Assembly (NCBI GenBank): GCA_903850275.1
Contig: CAINLH010000249.1
Location: forward strand, 1-8,012
DNA from: an uncultured Acidimicrobium sp.
GTDB taxonomy: Bacteria > Actinomycetota > Acidimicrobiia > Acidimicrobiales > Ilumatobacteraceae
Direction: 5' to 3'
DNA length: 8,012 nt
How positions within the stretch are numbered: position 1 is the stretch's first letter; every line of letters starts with the position of its first letter. The notes under the pieces are model-generated. The model saw only the letters and a list, made by a program, of their open reading frames with translations, ran no database searches and was not told the origin of the DNA. The position numbers were made by a program, and so were the translations under genes. Positions 4,810 to 8,012 of this stretch are shown here, piece after piece.

Positions 4810-6540
4810 ATGGCCGATCAACAAAAAACCGTCATCACGGGTGCAACCTTGGTGGACGGCACGGGCACGCCTTCGCGCCTTGCCGATGTTGCATTTGAAA
4901 ACGGCATCATTACCGAAGTGGGCGAACCTGGCACCATTTCCACTGCACACGCACATCAACATGTGCGCGCGGACGGCCTGTTGCTCACACCCGGGTGGGT
5001 AGACGTGCACACGCACTACGACGCGCAAGCAACGTGGGACCCATGGCTTACGCCCAGCAGCTGGCACGGCGTAACAACGGCCGTGATGGGCAACTGCGGT
5101 GTTGGCTTTGCACCCGCCAACCCCGATCGCCACCAATGGTTAATCGACCTCATGGAAGGCGTTGAAGATATTCCTGGCTCTGCAATGGTCGAGGGAATTA
5201 CGTGGGAGTGGACTTCATTCCCCGAATACTTGGACGCACTAGAGCGAAGCCCTCACGTCATCGACTTCGGAACCCAGATTGCACACGGTGCATTGCGAGC
5301 GTTCGTTATGGGCGACCGCGGCGCGAACAACGAGGACGCAACCGCCGACGATATTGCTCAGATGAGCCTGCTCACCGAACAGGCCCTGCGCGCGGGCGCA
5401 CTTGGTTTTTCAACTTCGCGCACTTCGCTTCACCGAAGCAAACATGGCGAGTTGGTGCCAGGCACTTCTGCGCAACCAGACGAACTGTTTGGCATTGCCG
5501 ATGCAATGCGGCGCGTGGGGCACGGCATTTTCCAATTTTCCCCAGAACATTCCCGCGTGCCAGTAGACGAATGGCCGTGGATGCAAGAGCTTGCTCGACG
5601 ATCTGGCGCAACAGTCAGTGTCAATGTCAACCAATTGGATGATGGCAGCGAAGTGTGGAGGAAAACTCTTGCGTTGTTAACGAAAGCGCACGAGTCTGGC
5701 GAGAAAATCGTTGCGCAAACCGCTGGGCGTTCCATCGGCATCTTGATGTGCCTCGAGGGCAGCGTGCATCCGTTGCTCGCCCACCCCGCGTATCACGAAG
5801 TTGCACATCTCCCGTTTGCTCAACGAATTGCCGCGCTCAACGAGCCCACACGGCGTGCACGCTTTATTACCGAAGTGCCTGACGACAACTTTTACAAGGC
5901 ACTGGTAACCAACGCGCTCAAGCGCATGTACACAGTGACCACAGCCAATATCGACTACGAGCCGCACCCCTCCACTTGTATCGGCGAACAGGCCAAGAAA
6001 CTTGGAGTTCCCCCAATGCAGTTGATCGTGGACCACCTGCTCTCCAACGATGGCAAGGGCATGATCTACTCGCCATTCTTCAACTACATGTATGGCGACC
6101 TATCGATGACGTACGAGATGATGCAGCACCCGCAAACACGAAACGGCCTCAGCGATGCAGGCGCCCATTGCGGCGCAATTTGCGACGGCGGTATGCCAAC
6201 GTTCATGCTCACGCACTGGGTTCGCGACCGCACGCGCGGGCCGAAGCTTTCTCTCGAGCACATTGTGTATCGCCAGACGCAACACACTGCTCAACTGCAT
6301 GGACTATTGGACCGCGGCGTTATTGCGCCTGGCAAAAAAGCCGACATCAACCTCATCAATTTCGATCAGCTTGGTTTCGACATGCCGTACATGGCTTACG
6401 ACCTGCCGGCGCAAGGCCGAAGGCTTGTTCAAACAGCGCACGGATACGAAAAAACGTTTGTGAGCGGCGTACAAACAGTGGAGAACGACGTGTTCACGGG
6501 GCAACTTCCGGGCGCGCTCATTCGCGGCCCTCGCAAATAA
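4810..6540 (+). CDS. Amidohydrolase, N-acyl-D-amino-acid deacylase (D-aminoacylase)-like
   Basis: A 576-residue member of the amidohydrolase superfamily, D-aminoacylase branch, whose characterised members cleave the amide of N-acyl-D-amino acids with zinc. The N-terminal beta part (1-62) carries ITGATLVDGTGTP (9-21); LLLTPGWVDVHTHYD (57-71) holds the HxH metal ligands H67 and H69. GNCGVGFAP (94-102) holds C96, matching the bridging cysteine of D-aminoacylase. AHGALRAFVMG (158-168) is the family AHxxLR block, and LSDAGAHCG (447-455) supplies D449, the catalytic aspartate. PGKKADINLINFD (507-519) starts the C-terminal beta part. The usual THxR and SHHK blocks supplying two further His ligands are not evident: the corresponding regions read FQFSPEHSR (241-249) and SVNVNQ (270-275). 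It belongs to the longer subgroup often just called an amidohydrolase, with unknown substrate. It probably shares a transcript with the FAH gene. No Shine-Dalgarno is seen; the start is chosen because the beta domain begins at once. Confidence 0.9.
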   Translation: MADQQKTVITGATLVDGTGTPSRLADVAFENGIITEVGEPGTISTAHAHQHVRADGLLLTPGWVDVHTHYDAQATWDPWLTPSSWHGVTTAVMGNCGVGFAPANPDRHQWLIDLMEGVEDIPGSAMVEGITWEWTSFPEYLDALERSPHVIDFGTQIAHGALRAFVMGDRGANNEDATADDIAQMSLLTEQALRAGALGFSTSRTSLHRSKHGELVPGTSAQPDELFGIADAMRRVGHGIFQFSPEHSRVPVDEWPWMQELARRSGATVSVNVNQLDDGSEVWRKTLALLTKAHESGEKIVAQTAGRSIGILMCLEGSVHPLLAHPAYHEVAHLPFAQRIAALNEPTRRARFITEVPDDNFYKALVTNALKRMYTVTTANIDYEPHPSTCIGEQAKKLGVPPMQLIVDHLLSNDGKGMIYSPFFNYMYGDLSMTYEMMQHPQTRNGLSDAGAHCGAICDGGMPTFMLTHWVRDRTRGPKLSLEHIVYRQTQHTAQLHGLLDRGVIAPGKKADINLINFDQLGFDMPYMAYDLPAQGRRLVQTAHGYEKTFVSGVQTVENDVFTGQLPGALIRGPRK

Positions 6541-6543
6541 TTA
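6538..6543. other. Abutting convergent stop codons sharing a TAATTA hexamer
   Basis: The plus-strand amidohydrolase ends with TAA (6538-6540) and the minus-strand DinB-like gene ends with TAA read from TTA (6541-6543). The two stops form the self-complementary TAATTA with no base between them. There is therefore no room for a terminator outside coding sequence, and each transcript must end inside, or antisense to, its neighbour. Confidence 0.85.
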
Positions 6544-7110
6544 GGAAGTCATACCGCCAAGGCCAACAAGACCACGGGCAAGCTCGATTTCGCCCATGTG
6601 GCGCAAGCCGTGCTGGTAGATCCAGCACTCCACTGCATCAAGCACGGTGATGCCAACTTCGCCCGCAACACGCGCGCTGTATGTGCTGGCGATTTGAGGG
6701 CCAAACGGCCGCGCGATAACCACGCGGGTGAGTTCGTTCGGGTCGAGTGTCGCAAGCCATTCGTGCACTCGCCCAAATACTGTTTGCAAATATTCTTGGA
6801 ATGCTTCGTAGTTGCCAATCCGTTGGCCAATCATTTCTTCTACCGTTTTATGTTTGCCGTGATCGGCGATTGACGGTTGCACTCGCGCATTCCATTCGTC
6901 GTTCCAAACCGGTGTGGCGCCGGTGATCAACATAAACGAAGCATCGATCATGTTGGTGATGTGGAAGAGGCTGAATGCGATGGGAAGCACACCTTCGCGC
7001 TCGAAATGATTGACGTGGTCAATCGTCATCGTGTCGAGCGCTTGGTCGTACAACGAATGCAACGCTTTCATTCGTCGCTGCAGCGAATCCAAAATGAGTT
7101 CGTTCGACAT
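6541..7110 (-). CDS. DinB-like (YfiT/DinB superfamily) metal-binding protein
   Basis: A 189-residue, mostly helical, soluble protein of the DinB/YfiT four-helix-bundle superfamily. Members bind a divalent metal through three histidines, and several are low-molecular-weight thiol (mycothiol or bacillithiol) transferases or isomerases. The triad is visible as H50 in PIAFSLFHITNMID (43-56), plus H167 and H171 in WIYQHGLRHMGEIELARG (163-180), the latter the family's HxxxHxGE arrangement. A helix with LYDQALDTMT (20-29) lies near the N-terminus. AAGGAG (minus strand, 7121-7116) stands 5 bases before the ATG and overlaps the end of the sulfatase gene. Only 2 bp separate that gene's stop from this start, so the two are probably co-transcribed and translationally coupled. 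A mycothiol-dependent role is an attractive guess for an actinobacterium, but the substrate is unknown. Confidence 0.85.
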   Translation of the reverse strand: MSNELILDSLQRRMKALHSLYDQALDTMTIDHVNHFEREGVLPIAFSLFHITNMIDASFMLITGATPVWNDEWNARVQPSIADHGKHKTVEEMIGQRIGNYEAFQEYLQTVFGRVHEWLATLDPNELTRVVIARPFGPQIASTYSARVAGEVGITVLDAVECWIYQHGLRHMGEIELARGLVGLGGMTS

Positions 7111-7112
7111 GA

Positions 7113-8012
7113 CTACTCCTTCGCTGCCTCGGCGCGCAAAATTGCGTCGACGTCGGCCTTAGTTGGTTTGCTCCTGATTTCAAAATGAGCTTTTGTTATT
7201 GATCCATTAAACGGAAAGGGCGCTACATAATCGGGCGCAACCGGAGACAGCCGATCGCAACCAAGGTCCATTCCCATCGAGCCAAGAATGCGCATGATCT
7301 TGGGGATATGTACAGACCCGACTTCTTTTCCGTCCACCAAGAGCACCATCGTTCCCGTATCGCCCTCGCGGTCGAAACGTGCCGACAACTGATGCTCTCC
7401 TTTCGAGAGTGAAATTGGGGCACTCGCACGCTGATGCTTACCGAGCGCGTTGTAATAAAAATGAAGCACCGAATCCTTAATGAAGAATGAGTGCCCGATG
7501 TTGTGGCCGCCTCGCGCATAGATAACGCCCTCGGCTGGTGCGTCACCGATGACTACGTCAACAGTCAGCGTCCATGCACGGCCGCTGAGCATTGGGCAAG
7601 CGTCAGAAGGAATGTGCGCAATTGGCGGATAGTACGTGTAGGTGTTTCCGTAGTGCGGCGAACCGGGCCTGGACTTTGTGCCAAAGATTTCGATACCGCG
7701 GTCGTCAAGTGGCAGCACGCCAAATCGTTCGGCTTCGCTCCACCACAAAGCAATCATTTCCTGCAATTTTTCGGGATGAGTAGACGACAAGTCGTGCATT
7801 TCCGAAAAATCCTCATCGAGTTTGTACAAACTCCACAAATCTTTGTCGTATGGCACTCCCTGATCGTGGAACGTAACTGCCTTAAAACCATCGGCCCAGA
7901 TTGCGCGATGACCCATCATCTCGAAGTACTGCGGGCCGCGCTGGGTTGTGCGACTTGTATCGCCAAACGTGTACGCAAGGCTCTGACCATGCATCGGCAT
8001 CTGATCATGGCC
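7113..8012 (-). CDS. Arylsulfatase, C-terminal 299 residues (5' end outside window)
   Basis: The frame is open to the right edge (first residues GHDQMPMHGQSL), so the M at 8000 is internal. The sequence matches the C-terminal half of large type I arylsulfatases of the alkaline-phosphatase superfamily, which hydrolyse sulfate esters. Features are QMPMHGQSLAYTF, RGPQYFEMMGHRAIWADGFK, then WSLYKLDEDFSEMHDL and IALWWSEAERFGVLPLDDRG. After these comes a beta-rich domain of about 150 residues (AWTLTVDVVIG, GVIYARGGHNIGHSFF, LLVDGKEVGSVHIPK), resembling the jelly-roll end of mycobacterial-type arylsulfatases. The CxPSR/CxASR formylglycine motif and most metal ligands are upstream and cannot be checked, nor can a signal peptide. 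The sulfatase is first in a probable operon with the DinB-like gene. Sulfatase identity is strong; the substrate is unknown. Confidence 0.9.
   Translation of the reverse strand, partial: GHDQMPMHGQSLAYTFGDTSRTTQRGPQYFEMMGHRAIWADGFKAVTFHDQGVPYDKDLWSLYKLDEDFSEMHDLSSTHPEKLQEMIALWWSEAERFGVLPLDDRGIEIFGTKSRPGSPHYGNTYTYYPPIAHIPSDACPMLSGRAWTLTVDVVIGDAPAEGVIYARGGHNIGHSFFIKDSVLHFYYNALGKHQRASAPISLSKGEHQLSARFDREGDTGTMVLLVDGKEVGSVHIPKIMRILGSMGMDLGCDRLSPVAPDYVAPFPFNGSITKAHFEIRSKPTKADVDAILRAEAAKE

Noticed and set aside
5976..6650. Plus-strand reading frame of 224 codons across the amidohydrolase and DinB ends
   Set aside because: Arg/Ala/His-rich, out of frame with the amidohydrolase and antisense to the DinB gene.
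7998..8000. ATG at 8000 as the true start of the sulfatase
   Set aside because: The frame continues open to the window edge and the residues before it (GHDQ) fit the conserved segment. The catalytic half of a sulfatase must lie further upstream.

Overview
The window carries eight protein genes in four transcription blocks, with almost no non-coding space and no RNA gene, CRISPR array, insertion sequence or phage gene that I can see. The clearest taxonomic signal is a HelD-type helicase of the actinobacterial kind. With it come a secreted protein resembling an actinobacterial exported family, TANNNT-type -10 boxes close to start codons, and a moderately high, not extreme, GC content. I infer an actinobacterium, perhaps an aquatic member of the Acidimicrobiia. 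The class assignment is a guess from overall protein flavour and was not tested.

Layout from left to right. (1) 1-1115, minus: N-terminal 371 codons of helD, which recycles stalled RNA polymerase; its 3' end is outside the window. (2) 1116-1232: divergent intergenic region with a perfect 12-bp palindrome. (3) 1233-2680, plus: a translationally overlapping pair, a lipoprotein and a Sec-exported protein of unknown function. (4) 2670-3176, minus: ybaK, an aminoacyl-tRNA deacylase, overlapping the preceding gene tail to tail. (5) 3177-3293: divergent region with an apparent leaderless promoter for ybaK and two separate inverted repeats. (6) 3294-6540, plus: a three-gene run of an unrecognised protein with a strongly basic tail, a fumarylacetoacetate-hydrolase family enzyme, and a D-aminoacylase-like amidohydrolase. 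(7) 6541-8012, minus: an arylsulfatase (3' part only) followed after 2 bp by a DinB-like protein. The DinB stop codon abuts the amidohydrolase stop codon with no gap.

Functionally, the right half looks catabolic: a sulfate-ester hydrolase, a metal-dependent C-C hydrolase or isomerase, and an amide hydrolase, suggesting scavenging of organic matter. The left half combines transcription maintenance, translation quality control and an uncharacterised cell-envelope pair. I see no clear defence or mobile system. The least explained parts are the lipoprotein/exported-protein pair, the basic-tailed protein with its structured leader, and the amidohydrolase whose usual second-metal histidine motifs are not evident.
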